This document shows, one piece after another, positions 1 to 8,588 of a DNA stretch of 64,000 bases; the first letter of the stretch is position 1, and each line of letters starts with the position of its first letter. Below the pieces are notes generated by a model. It had not been told where the DNA came from. It made no database searches and saw only the letters and a program-made list of their open reading frames with translations. The stretch covers positions 62,001 through 126,000 of the forward strand of contig JADKDR010000009.1 in NCBI GenBank assembly GCA_016714535.1, written 5' to 3'. The position numbers and the translations under genes were made by a program. Source of the stretch: Bacteroidota bacterium. GTDB taxonomy: Bacteria; Bacteroidota; Bacteroidia; AKYH767-A; OLB10.

Positions 1-912
1 GAATTGAAGCATTTAATAGATGATATAGATAAAACAAATACCAACCGACATTTGCGCAACGAAGTATTGGTTTGGCTTATTTTTGTCGAAACCCACCTGA
101 ACAAACAAGAACGCAATTCTCTTGAGTTAATCAAGCAATATAAGAACGTGTATGATAGTCCACTTACTGTATTTAGCGTTGGCAATGTTTACTTCCACTA
201 TCAACAAAACGATAATTTGATAAAGCTATTTGAAAATTATCGTCAGGAGCCCGGAACTTTTCCAATGGAGTACCTCCATTATTTTCGTGGAGTTTCTTAT
301 ATGAATAAGTTAGATCAACGAGGTACAGAAGAATTTAAATTGTACTTGAAAAATTACAAAGGAAAAAATTACTTCAAAGGAGCGTACCAGCGAATTGCCT
401 GGCTGGCACTGTTGCGTGGCGATATGCAAGCGTATCAGGAAAACATTAATTATGCTCGTACACATGGCAACGAATTCATGGACGAGGATAAAATGGCCAA
501 GCTTGAGTGTGAGCGGAAGGAGATTCCTAATCTGTTCTTACTAAAGTCAAGATTGCTTTTTGATGGTGGATACTTTGACGAAAGCTTAAAAATGCTGGCA
601 GGAAAAAACAACAATGACTTTCCGACTTTTCGCGAAAAACTAGAATACATATATCGCTCGGCACGATTGCAAGACGAACTCAACAACAAAGCAAAAGCGC
701 TAGAGCTATACCTCAAGGTAATAGAACTTGGGAAGGATAAGGTGTATGCCCATGCTGCATTTTCATGCGTATTTACCGGTTATATTTATGAATTGAAGAA
801 AGATAAAGTCAATGCTAAAAAGTATTACAAACTATGCCTTGCTCTTCCCGATCACGATTATAAAAACACATCCGACCAAAAAGCAAAGGCCGGCCTTTCA
901 AGATTAAAATAA
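1..912 (+). CDS. TPR-like helical-repeat protein, 5' end cut by window edge
   Basis: The reading frame is open from the first base of the window, so the true start lies upstream; an in-frame TTG at position 4 is not a convincing start. About 303 residues are visible, rich in alternating helices with the spacing of tetratricopeptide repeats, for example the stretch around residues 210-280 that mentions successive 'KALELYLKVIELG' and 'NAKKYYKLCLAL' helices. Such domains mediate protein-protein contacts. No signal peptide can be judged because the N-terminus is missing. The gene ends at a TAA followed by about 130 bp before the convergent lipoprotein gene. Exact role unknown; the TPR call comes from the repeat pattern only. 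Confidence 0.7.
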   Translation, partial: ELKHLIDDIDKTNTNRHLRNEVLVWLIFVETHLNKQERNSLELIKQYKNVYDSPLTVFSVGNVYFHYQQNDNLIKLFENYRQEPGTFPMEYLHYFRGVSYMNKLDQRGTEEFKLYLKNYKGKNYFKGAYQRIAWLALLRGDMQAYQENINYARTHGNEFMDEDKMAKLECERKEIPNLFLLKSRLLFDGGYFDESLKMLAGKNNNDFPTFREKLEYIYRSARLQDELNNKAKALELYLKVIELGKDKVYAHAAFSCVFTGYIYELKKDKVNAKKYYKLCLALPDHDYKNTSDQKAKAGLSRLK

Positions 913-1043
913 GCGGGAATTTTGCTTTCAAAAATATATCCACCAAACATATATACTTAGGGTTACTACCTTTTAACATTACGCAATCACACTTCTGTCA
1001 ATTGCAATAAATTGATTAACTTATTTTAGTTAGTCAACATTGA

Positions 1044-2057
1044 TCACTTAAATCCCAGATGCTTCGTAAACTCACCATTCTTAAGCTCATCAAGGCTTTC
1101 ATTGCTCAACTGCTTCAGGTAAGTATCTTTTCTTCGCGATGTAAAAATTCCTATTCCATTGGTAATATTTGTATAAAAAGGAATGTTTTGAGCTAGGTTG
1201 GTAGTTAGATTATTAATACGGTAATAATCGTATAATTCCTGTGTGCCTCCATAAATAATCATCTCAAGTGATAGTGCATTGCGATATACAGTTGTGTCCT
1301 TTTTAATAGTAGTGCCAACAAAGCGGAAAAAACTTGTAGCTTCCAGGCCCACTTCCATCTTTTCCCGCACATCTGTTTCTTTTATAGATTTCTGCCCAAG
1401 TCTCATGTCAACGTATTTGGCAACTGTGTTTTGAGAATTAAGTTTTTCTGTTTCGGAATAGTAAAATCTGAAAACAGGTTCGTAAACAACACCATATGGA
1501 CTCGTGTACCATATGATTACAAAAGGCGTATCCAGAAAATTAATAGTAAATCCGGTGGGTCTTATTAAGAAAACATTGCTCAGCACAATGGTAGTAGAAG
1601 TAACGGGTGCTGCCGTCTCACCTCTGGTAATTATCAATTTGTAATCGTTGCCTTGCTTTATGCTATCATGAGCGGCATACAGTAGATTAGGATTTGTTGC
1701 AAAAATGCCTGCATCTTTCTTTATACTTGTATCTTCCTTACAGGTTATGGTGCGTTTTAAAAATCCATCCTTGTACTCTTCCAGTTGCACTTTTAAATTT
1801 GACGAATAATAAAACGAATCGGTGTATTGCGCCATTTCGAGGGCGTTGCCTTCTCCAACAAAAGCTTTATGAATACGTATATATTGAACCGAATCGGTTG
1901 GATTCAGCAATGCATAAACGATGGTTGTGTCTTTATAATCAGCAATCAAATCAATCTCATTTTTGCAAGAGGAAAAAAATAGAACAAAACCGAAAGCAAA
2001 AAGCAGGATAAAAACTCCAAACTTGGGCAAAGTATTCTTTCCTTTTATCATTTTCAT
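1044..2057 (-). CDS. Putative outer-membrane lipoprotein of unknown function
   Basis: A 337-residue protein with a hydrophobic N-terminal segment (about residues 13-30) ending in a lipobox-like FFSSC (Cys about 31), followed by charged residues KNE, as expected of an exported lipoprotein. The body is beta-rich and carries phrases such as 'IVYALLNPTDSVQYIRIHK' near the N-terminus and 'NITNGIGIFTSR' near the C-terminus, which resemble the DUF4249-type lipoproteins of Bacteroidota; this family assignment is from memory and uncertain. It starts 87 bp from the divergent M13 peptidase gene. No enzymatic motif was seen. Confidence 0.7.
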   Translation of the reverse strand: MKMIKGKNTLPKFGVFILLFAFGFVLFFSSCKNEIDLIADYKDTTIVYALLNPTDSVQYIRIHKAFVGEGNALEMAQYTDSFYYSSNLKVQLEEYKDGFLKRTITCKEDTSIKKDAGIFATNPNLLYAAHDSIKQGNDYKLIITRGETAAPVTSTTIVLSNVFLIRPTGFTINFLDTPFVIIWYTSPYGVVYEPVFRFYYSETEKLNSQNTVAKYVDMRLGQKSIKETDVREKMEVGLEATSFFRFVGTTIKKDTTVYRNALSLEMIIYGGTQELYDYYRINNLTTNLAQNIPFYTNITNGIGIFTSRRKDTYLKQLSNESLDELKNGEFTKHLGFK

Positions 2058-2113
2058 AAGTATGTAGCCTTATCATATATCAAAATTTTAATAGAGGCAC
2101 GAAGGCATTTTGA

Positions 2114-2121
2114 TACATTTG
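2114..2121 (+). promoter_or_regulatory. Bacteroidota -7 promoter element (TACATTTG)
   Basis: TACATTTG fits the Bacteroidota primary-sigma consensus TAnnTTTG and lies 23 bp before the ATG of the M13 peptidase gene. No clear TTTG -33 element was found at the ideal spacing. Confidence 0.5.
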
Positions 2122-2144
2122 CGCAAACTTAAAAATAATAATCA

Positions 2145-4193
2145 ATGAAGGAATCAAATACCGTGTTAAAGAAATTGTTTCTGTTAGCTCTGGCTACTAC
2201 GTTAATAGTAAACAGCAATGTATCGGCCCAAACACGCGATGACCGGGCATCGCATATCGATTCAACTATTAGCCCAGGCAATGAATTTTTTATGTTTGCC
2301 AATAACACATGGTTTAAAGCCAATCCTATACCGGCAACTGAAAGTTCATATGGCATATTTAAAGTAATACAGGATACCATCAATAACCAAATACGCAGTA
2401 TTTGCGAAAGTGCTTCTGCATTAAAAGATAAACCTAATGGCAGTAATGAGCAAAAAATAGGAGATTTTTATGCAAGTGGAATGAATGAAGCCGCCATTGA
2501 ACGTATTGGCCTAATACCGCTACAACGAATACTTGAACGTGTATCTATTGCTAAGGATATGCAAGAAATACTGAACATTTCGGCCGATTTGCGCGGCTTT
2601 GGAGTCAGCTCTATTTTTTCGCTATATGTTGGTAAGGACGATAAAATAAGTAATAAGAATGCCATGTTTTTGGGGCAGGGTGGGCTTGGTTTGCCCGACC
2701 GCGATTATTATCTAAACAACGATGAACGTACTGTCACCATTCGAAATTCTTATATATCGCATTTGCAAAAAATAAATAAGCTAATGGGTGCATATGAAGG
2801 GGATGCCAAAAACTTTTCGGAAGCTGTTATGAAAATTGAAACTCAACTGGCCACGGTATCGCGAAAACTTGAAGAATTGCGCGATCCGGTTCAGAATTAT
2901 AACAAAATGCATATGGCTGAGTTAATGAAACTTACTCCGGCAATACCATGGTCAAACATGTTTGCCACCATTAGGTTAAAACAAGTAGATACCGTTATTG
3001 TAGGCCAGCCTGAATTTTTTACCGGCCTTAATAAATTGGTCGAAACCATTAAAATAGATGACTGGAAGCTGTATATCAAATGGAACATTGTTAATAGCTA
3101 TGCTGAGTATATCAATAAAAACTTCAGTGACCAGAATTTTGAGTTTTATTACAGAACCATGAATGGTGTTGAAGAACAGAAGCCCCGATGGAAGTTAGTA
3201 GTAGAGCAAACGGATGGTTTGCTTGGCGAATTGATAGGACAGATATACGTTCGCGATTATTTGCCTAAAGGAACCAAGGAAAAACTTATGGATATTGGAG
3301 CCGACATCAAGGATGTATATGTGCAACACATTAAAGGCTTAGATTGGATGAGCATGGAGACGAAAGAAAAAGCATTGGCCAAGCTTGATAAAATTACCAT
3401 GAAATTTGGTTATCCTGATAAATGGAAAGACATGTCATCGGTAAGTATTAGCAAGGATAATTATGTTCAAAATATTATGGCTATAAACCGATGGAATTTC
3501 GATTACATGATAAACAAATTTGGCAAACCGGTTGATCGTACCGAGTGGGGAATGCAACCTCAAACTTACAATGCATATTACGATCCTGGAAATAACGAAA
3601 TAGTTGTACCGGGATGCAATATTATAGTACCGGGCTATGAGCGAACACTTGCTGATGATGCCATACTATACAGCATAATTGGTGGCAGCACCATCGGACA
3701 TGAAATTACACATGGATTTGACGACCAGGGCAGCCAATATGATGGCGATGGAAATCTAAATGATTGGTGGACGGCTGATGATCGCAAAAAATTTGAAGCA
3801 AAAACAAAGTTAATAGTTGAGCAATTTGATAACTATAAAGTGCTTGACAGTCTGCATTTAAATGGCGATGCTACGCAAGGCGAAAACATAGCTGACTTGG
3901 GCGGAATTGTAATGGGTTATGAAGCCTTTAAAAAAACCACACAATACCGGGAAAACAAAAAAATTGCAGGACTTACTCCTGACCAACGTTTCTTTCTTGG
4001 ATATGCCTTTGCGTGGATGATGATACCTCGTGACAAAGCGCTTGCGAGGCAGATAAAAACAGATGTGCATGCACCTGCCAGGTTTAGAGTTAACGGCCCA
4101 CTTAGTAACATGCCGGAATTTTATAATGCGTTTGGAATTAATAAAGGCGATAACATGTACCGTGACGAAAATGTAAGAGTGCGTATATGGTAA
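2145..4193 (+). CDS. pepO: M13 family zinc metalloendopeptidase (PepO/neprilysin-like)
   Basis: A 682-residue protein, the usual length of bacterial M13 peptidases. It begins with a signal peptide (hydrophobic residues about 9-25, cleavage after NVSAQ or similar), so it is exported to the periplasm or surface. The gluzincin motif HEITH is at residues 519-523, the third zinc ligand Glu580 lies in ENIADLGG, the substrate-binding NAYY is at 476-479, and the protein ends in RVRIW, close to the conserved C-terminal tryptophan of the family. The enzyme cleaves short peptides. It stands alone, with its own TAnnTTTG promoter and a terminator just downstream. Confidence 0.95.
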   Translation: MKESNTVLKKLFLLALATTLIVNSNVSAQTRDDRASHIDSTISPGNEFFMFANNTWFKANPIPATESSYGIFKVIQDTINNQIRSICESASALKDKPNGSNEQKIGDFYASGMNEAAIERIGLIPLQRILERVSIAKDMQEILNISADLRGFGVSSIFSLYVGKDDKISNKNAMFLGQGGLGLPDRDYYLNNDERTVTIRNSYISHLQKINKLMGAYEGDAKNFSEAVMKIETQLATVSRKLEELRDPVQNYNKMHMAELMKLTPAIPWSNMFATIRLKQVDTVIVGQPEFFTGLNKLVETIKIDDWKLYIKWNIVNSYAEYINKNFSDQNFEFYYRTMNGVEEQKPRWKLVVEQTDGLLGELIGQIYVRDYLPKGTKEKLMDIGADIKDVYVQHIKGLDWMSMETKEKALAKLDKITMKFGYPDKWKDMSSVSISKDNYVQNIMAINRWNFDYMINKFGKPVDRTEWGMQPQTYNAYYDPGNNEIVVPGCNIIVPGYERTLADDAILYSIIGGSTIGHEITHGFDDQGSQYDGDGNLNDWWTADDRKKFEAKTKLIVEQFDNYKVLDSLHLNGDATQGENIADLGGIVMGYEAFKKTTQYRENKKIAGLTPDQRFFLGYAFAWMMIPRDKALARQIKTDVHAPARFRVNGPLSNMPEFYNAFGINKGDNMYRDENVRVRIW

Positions 4194-4226
4194 TAGTTAA
4201 AGCACTTAGTAAATAATATTGCGTAA

Positions 4227-4258
4227 AAAGCACCACAATTTATGTGGTGCTTTCTTTT
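4227..4258 (+). terminator. Intrinsic terminator of the M13 peptidase gene
   Basis: Arms AAAGCACCACA (4228-4238) and TGTGGTGCTTT pair over 11 bp around a five-base ATTTA loop and run into TTTCTTTT. It sits 34 bp after the stop codon. Confidence 0.85.
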
Positions 4259-4292
4259 ATACCCTATAACTACTCTAAATTTCCATTACATT

Positions 4293-4316
4293 AAAGCATG
4301 CATACAAAAGCATGCA
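4293..4316. repeat. Direct repeat of AAAGCATGCA, two copies
   Basis: The decamer AAAGCATGCA occurs at 4293-4302 and 4307-4316, 14 bp apart. Each copy contains the palindrome GCATGC. It lies in the otherwise empty 530-bp region between the M13 peptidase and PPC-domain genes (4194-4722). Short in-frame ORFs here have no protein-like composition. Confidence 0.5.
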
Positions 4317-4372
4317 AATTATTATCCCAACTGTTTGGGTTTTTACAAACCCCTGTATCGCGATTTTGCTAG

Positions 4373-4429
4373 TGGTAAGTGTTTCCAAAAGCCACTTACC
4401 AACAGCAATAGTTTCGCTGTTGATAAGTG
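4373..4429 (+). promoter_or_regulatory. Two mutually exclusive stem-loops (attenuator-like)
   Basis: TGGTAAGTG (4373-4381) can pair with CACTTACCA (4393-4401). The same CACTTACC segment is also the 5' arm of a longer hairpin: CACTTACCAACAGC (4393-4406) with GCTGTTGATAAGTG (4416-4429), 13 of 14 pairs, loop of nine bases, followed by TTATTTTC. The two structures cannot form together, which is the arrangement of an antiterminator and a terminator. Whether it is transcribed is unknown; the next gene starts about 290 bp downstream. Confidence 0.4.
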
Positions 4430-4664
4430 TTATTTTCTGCTGCTTGCACAACCTCTCAATAATTTATACTTTCGCCAAAATGTATAGCTTGCTTCTTGCG
4501 AATAAGGTTCAAATACCAAAAAAAAGGCAGTGGGGCATTAGCTTAGTTGTTTGCTTAAACTTCTACTAAATGCTTATAATTTTCCCTTGTATAAACTGTT
4601 TGCTTAAGAAATATGCACCATAACCAAATAAAATATTCCACATCACAATTTTACATAAGCGCAT

Positions 4665-4684
4665 TATCACGAGAATTCGTGATA
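4665..4684. promoter_or_regulatory. Perfect 8-bp dyad, candidate operator
   Basis: Arms TATCACGA (4665-4672) and TCGTGATA (4677-4684) are exact inverted repeats around the spacer GAAT. The dyad is 38 bp upstream of the PPC-domain gene, in the position expected for a dimeric repressor or activator. The regulator is not identifiable from the sequence. Confidence 0.5.
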
Positions 4685-4722
4685 CCCTTTAGCATATAGG
4701 TGTGCTTTCTTTGTAGCTGAAA

Positions 4723-7653
4723 ATGAAATTCCATATTAATCAAATAATTTTAAAAAAAATGATGAATAAAACCAATTCCCGTACAGCGGAAAAAAAACAA
4801 AAACTTATTTATTTAATCATGCTTTTTAGCATGTTGTTCTTTTCGCACTATGCAAATGCAGTGGCCGAAACAGAACCAAATGATACCTGGAATCAGGCGG
4901 ATGTTATTACCCTTGGGGCAACAGGAACCGGTACCGCAGGTTTAGCGTCAAATCAAGATTGGTGGCGCGTTACATCTGCGCTAGATGGAAAACTTACAGT
5001 AAACTGGACTGCAACAAATTCACTAAACATTTATTGCCAGATTTACGATACTTTGGGTGTTGTTCAATATGCAAGTGCCTATACAAATTCATCAAATGTA
5101 TTAAATGTGGATGGCTTAGCAGCCGGTACCTATTATATAAAACTGGTTGCTTATTACGGTAATGAGGCACCCAACTACAGTTTCGTGCCTACATGGACGG
5201 CACCAGCGCAATTGATAGATGTAGAACCTAACAATACCAAAGCGCAAGCAAAAACGCTTCCTGTTAACGGCAGTAGAACAGGACATATTGGATATGTATT
5301 TAATCAAGTTGATGATTTAGAAGATTGGTGGCAAGTGACTACCACTGCTAATGGTCGTATCGATTGGACTATCACTTCTCATAACGGGCAAAATATATAT
5401 GCTAGATTATATGCTAATGATGGAGTCACACTTTTTGGTGGAAGTTATACAACATCTACTGCTACTTACTCTAAAGATGGATTAGCACCGGGTACCTATT
5501 ACATTAAAATCAATAATTTTTATACAACTGAATTTGCACCTTATACCATTAGCAATAATTTGGTGCAGCCATCACAAGCAAATGATGTTGAGCCAAACAA
5601 TACAAAAGCGCAAGCAAAGGTGTTGCCATTTAATGGTAGTAAAACAGGCCATATCGGATATGCATTTAACGGTGTAAGAGATGAGTTTGACTGGTGGAAG
5701 GTAACCACAACACTTGATGGACGGATAAATTGGACTATCACCTCTCATAATGGACAAAATGTATACGCTGAATTGTATGACAATAATGGTACAACCTTTT
5801 TAGGAGGTAGTTACACTAGTTCTACAGCTACATACTCTAAAGATGGACTTGCAGCAGGAACATATTTTATTAGGATTAAAACATTTTATGCAACTGAATT
5901 TGCAACCTATACTGTAAGCAACGGCTTGGTTTTACCGCCTGTGGTTAATGATGCAGAGCCCAATGGCCTATATACCCAAGCAATTGTATTGCCTATAAAT
6001 GATTCGGCAGTGGGCCATATTGGTTATTATTACAATTTGCAAAGAGATGAGTTTGACTGGTATACGTTTACAACCGTAAAAGGAGGCAAAGTGGCTATGC
6101 GCATGATGTCTCTCAATGGACAAAATGTTTATGCACAATTGTATGACAATGATGGCATTACATATCTCGGTGGTGGTTATACAAGTAGCGATAATACATG
6201 GCAAATTGATGGACTTGGAGCAGGCAATTATTTTATTCGTGTAAAAACTTTTTACAATACAGAATGGGCACCATACAAGCTATTTGTAAATTCGATAGTA
6301 GGTCCTTATGCCAATGATTTAGGTTTTAATAACACCGCTGCTGCAGCTACACCCAAAAATGTAAACTCAACATTCACCGGTAACATCAACTACTATTATC
6401 AAAACAGAACGGATACATTTGACTGGTACAAATTTTCATTGGCAAAGGATGGAAATTTGAAGTGGACCCTAACAAGTGGCAATAGTCAAAATGTATATGC
6501 AGAATTATTTAATGCAGATGGCTTAACATACATAATAGGAGGTTATACAACTACTACTAGTACCTGGGGATTTGATAAATTAGAAGCAGGCACATATTAC
6601 ATGAGGGTAAGAACATTCTACAACAGCGAGTTTGCGCCATACTCAATAACTACTGCTTTTATAGAAGCACAAGGTGGAGATAATTTAGATAATGATTATG
6701 CCAATAAAGCCAAAACCATATGCGGCTACAATCCATTAATTGGGCATATCAATTACCTTAGAAATAATAATACCTACGATCCGGTTGATTGGCATAAGTT
6801 TGTCAAATCTGCAAACTCTGGTCCCGTGAGCATGACCGTGCAAACATTAGATGATACCAACAGTGTAAGCGATGGGCTTTATATTTACTATACTTTGTTT
6901 TTAGATACAGCAGGTGCACCTATCACTTCCGAATTCCTAATAAATCCCAACACAACCTGGACCAATACCTATAACGCATTAGCTAATGGTACTTACTATA
7001 TTAGAATTAGGACATATTCAGTTGGTAATAATTCTTATTGGGGGCAGTATAAAATTACTGCAAACTTTAAAGATACTTGCAGTCAAAGCATAGCACTCAC
7101 CTCATCTTCCTTAGGTACTACATGCAATAAAGGATCGCTAACCTATTACATTACGCGTGGCTTTGCTCCATACGCCTGTCAATTGTTTAGAGATGGTGTA
7201 GCATATGGTGCTGTAGTAAATACGAGCGACACTGCTAAATTTACTAATTTGCCTCCAGGTAACTATCAATTAAGAACCAAAGCAACAGGAGCATCAACTT
7301 ATAATGTAAGCAGTGCTTCAACTCTCATCATACCTAGGCCTGCAGGTACTTCTGCAAGTGGCATAACTAAAAACAAAGCAACTATTAAATGGACTGCTTT
7401 AGCCTGTACTGATGGCTATGTAGTGGCGTTCCCTAATCCTGCAGCTGAAAATGTTACAGTTGACCTAAGCCAGTTTGAGCAAAGCAATGTAACAGTAACA
7501 GTATATGATCTTAGCGGAAAAATTCATTTGCAGGATAAAACATCCATGTTAAATTATCAATTGTCGATTGAAAAATTAAGCAATGGTATATATACGTTGA
7601 TGGCGACTTCTGATAATAAGACCGCAATTACTAAGCTGATAATTGCAAAATAA
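4723..7653 (+). CDS. Secreted multi-PPC-domain protein with T9SS sorting domain
   Basis: A 976-residue exported protein. The likely signal peptide is the hydrophobic run about residues 29-46; an internal ATG (residues 13/14) may be the true start. Six tandem repeats of the bacterial pre-peptidase C-terminal (PPC) fold follow, each opening with an E/DPN-type motif (for example DVEPNNTKAQAK) and containing a DW(W/Y) and a GTYYI/YFIR motif; the repeat period is about 122 residues. After a Cys-containing Ig-like segment (about 790-880) a truncated FN3-like stretch (SGITKNKATIKWTAL) runs straight into a T9SS type A C-terminal domain (about 903-976: FPNPAAENV, VYDLSGK, GIYTL). No catalytic domain was seen, so the protein is probably adhesive or structural at the cell surface. 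A strong terminator follows. Confidence 0.9.
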   Translation: MKFHINQIILKKMMNKTNSRTAEKKQKLIYLIMLFSMLFFSHYANAVAETEPNDTWNQADVITLGATGTGTAGLASNQDWWRVTSALDGKLTVNWTATNSLNIYCQIYDTLGVVQYASAYTNSSNVLNVDGLAAGTYYIKLVAYYGNEAPNYSFVPTWTAPAQLIDVEPNNTKAQAKTLPVNGSRTGHIGYVFNQVDDLEDWWQVTTTANGRIDWTITSHNGQNIYARLYANDGVTLFGGSYTTSTATYSKDGLAPGTYYIKINNFYTTEFAPYTISNNLVQPSQANDVEPNNTKAQAKVLPFNGSKTGHIGYAFNGVRDEFDWWKVTTTLDGRINWTITSHNGQNVYAELYDNNGTTFLGGSYTSSTATYSKDGLAAGTYFIRIKTFYATEFATYTVSNGLVLPPVVNDAEPNGLYTQAIVLPINDSAVGHIGYYYNLQRDEFDWYTFTTVKGGKVAMRMMSLNGQNVYAQLYDNDGITYLGGGYTSSDNTWQIDGLGAGNYFIRVKTFYNTEWAPYKLFVNSIVGPYANDLGFNNTAAAATPKNVNSTFTGNINYYYQNRTDTFDWYKFSLAKDGNLKWTLTSGNSQNVYAELFNADGLTYIIGGYTTTTSTWGFDKLEAGTYYMRVRTFYNSEFAPYSITTAFIEAQGGDNLDNDYANKAKTICGYNPLIGHINYLRNNNTYDPVDWHKFVKSANSGPVSMTVQTLDDTNSVSDGLYIYYTLFLDTAGAPITSEFLINPNTTWTNTYNALANGTYYIRIRTYSVGNNSYWGQYKITANFKDTCSQSIALTSSSLGTTCNKGSLTYYITRGFAPYACQLFRDGVAYGAVVNTSDTAKFTNLPPGNYQLRTKATGASTYNVSSASTLIIPRPAGTSASGITKNKATIKWTALACTDGYVVAFPNPAAENVTVDLSQFEQSNVTVTVYDLSGKIHLQDKTSMLNYQLSIEKLSNGIYTLMATSDNKTAITKLIIAK
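5218..6681 (+). repeat. Tandem in-gene repeats of 366 bp (PPC modules 2-5)
   Basis: The codons that open each PPC module (Asp of DVEPNN, DVEPNN, DAEPNG, DLGFNN) start at 5218, 5584, 5950 and 6316, exactly 366 bp apart; a sixth, less similar module starts near 6679. Modules 2 and 3 are nearly identical in protein sequence, which points to recent duplication or homogenisation. Confidence 0.85.
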
Positions 7654-7682
7654 ATAGAAAGTATAAGAAAGATCTTCTTTTT

Positions 7683-7714
7683 GCGCCTATATCGAAAGAT
7701 ATAGGCGCTTTTTT
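7683..7714 (+). terminator. Strong intrinsic terminator with GAAA tetraloop
   Basis: Arms GCGCCTATATC (7683-7693) and GATATAGGCGC (7698-7708) pair perfectly over 11 bp around a GAAA tetraloop and are followed by six T. It lies 30 bp after the PPC-domain gene. Confidence 0.95.
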
Positions 7715-7914
7715 ATAATACTCAATTCCATCAATATGATTAATTAGTATATTTTAAAAAGTTACCAAACATTCAACGCTTGCTGGATTTAAGCAATAAT
7801 AATGAACTTTAATCAAAGCCCACTTGGGGCAATAGAAAAAGATTTACAATGGCAGTTTTATCTATGATGCATTTCCCTCTCTAAATAATAAAATTACAAC
7901 TCAGTTTTGAATAA

Positions 7915-7922
7915 TATATTTG
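7915..7922 (+). promoter_or_regulatory. Bacteroidota -7 promoter element (TATATTTG) for queE
   Basis: TATATTTG matches TAnnTTTG and ends 19 bp before the ATG at 7942, implying a very short 5' leader. Confidence 0.55.
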
Positions 7923-7941
7923 TGGCAAAATATCATTGAAG

Positions 7942-8538
7942 ATGCTTTATCCCATTATGGAGCAATATTATACTGTGCAAGGCGAAGGCTACAATATGGG
8001 CGTTGCTGCACATTTCATTCGGCTTGGAGGATGCGATGTTGGTTGTGTATGGTGTGATGTTAAAGAATCGTGGGATGCCGCAAAGCATTCACTCACTGAA
8101 ATTGATACCATTATCAATTGGCTAAAGGAGAGTAAAGCAAAGTTTGCAGTAATTACAGGCGGAGAACCTTGTATGTATAATCTTAATCATTTAACAGAAG
8201 CAATACATGCGACCGGTTGTAATACTTGGCTCGAAACATCGGGTGCTTATCCTATAAGTGGAACATGGGATTGGATTTGTGTATCGCCAAAAAAGTTTAA
8301 GCCTCCGCTATCTGCATCTCTTAAGATCGCTAATGAACTTAAGGTGGTAGTTTTTCACCCTTCGGATATAGAATGGGCCGCACAGCATGCATTATTAGTT
8401 AACAGTAATTGTAAACTTTTTTTGCAACCTGAATTTTCAAAACAAGATAAGGTGCTTCCTATAATTATTGATTTTGTCAAAACTAGCCCAAATTGGCGAA
8501 TTTCATTGCAAACGCATAAATTTATGAATATACCATAA
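7942..8538 (+). CDS. queE: 7-carboxy-7-deazaguanine synthase (radical SAM)
   Basis: QueE makes 7-carboxy-7-deazaguanine from 6-carboxytetrahydropterin in the queuosine/7-deazaguanine pathway. The start is taken at the ATG at 7942 (an in-frame TTG lies six bases upstream), giving 198 residues, normal for the family. The substrate-binding opening EQYYTVQGEG is at residues 7-16 and the radical-SAM CxxxCxxC cluster motif is Cys31, Cys35 and Cys38 (GCDVGCVWC); the downstream GGEP motif binds SAM. It is a single-gene unit between terminators. Other pathway genes are not in the window. Confidence 0.95.
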   Translation: MLYPIMEQYYTVQGEGYNMGVAAHFIRLGGCDVGCVWCDVKESWDAAKHSLTEIDTIINWLKESKAKFAVITGGEPCMYNLNHLTEAIHATGCNTWLETSGAYPISGTWDWICVSPKKFKPPLSASLKIANELKVVVFHPSDIEWAAQHALLVNSNCKLFLQPEFSKQDKVLPIIIDFVKTSPNWRISLQTHKFMNIP

Positions 8539-8542
8539 CTAT

Positions 8543-8570
8543 AAAAAGGCCATCTATTGAGGGCCTTTTT
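8543..8570. terminator. Bidirectional terminator between queE and the LiaF-like gene
   Basis: Arms AAAAAGGCC (8543-8551) and GGCCTTTTT (8562-8570) form a perfect 9-bp stem with A-run and T-run on both sides, so it can stop transcription of the convergent genes from either side. Confidence 0.85.
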
Positions 8571-8588
8571 CATTAAAGTTAAATTTTA

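Noticed and set aside
4242..4569. Two overlapping reading frames of about 80 residues after the M13 peptidase gene
   Set aside because: They start inside the terminator and run across hairpins and direct repeats; the translation has no protein-like composition.
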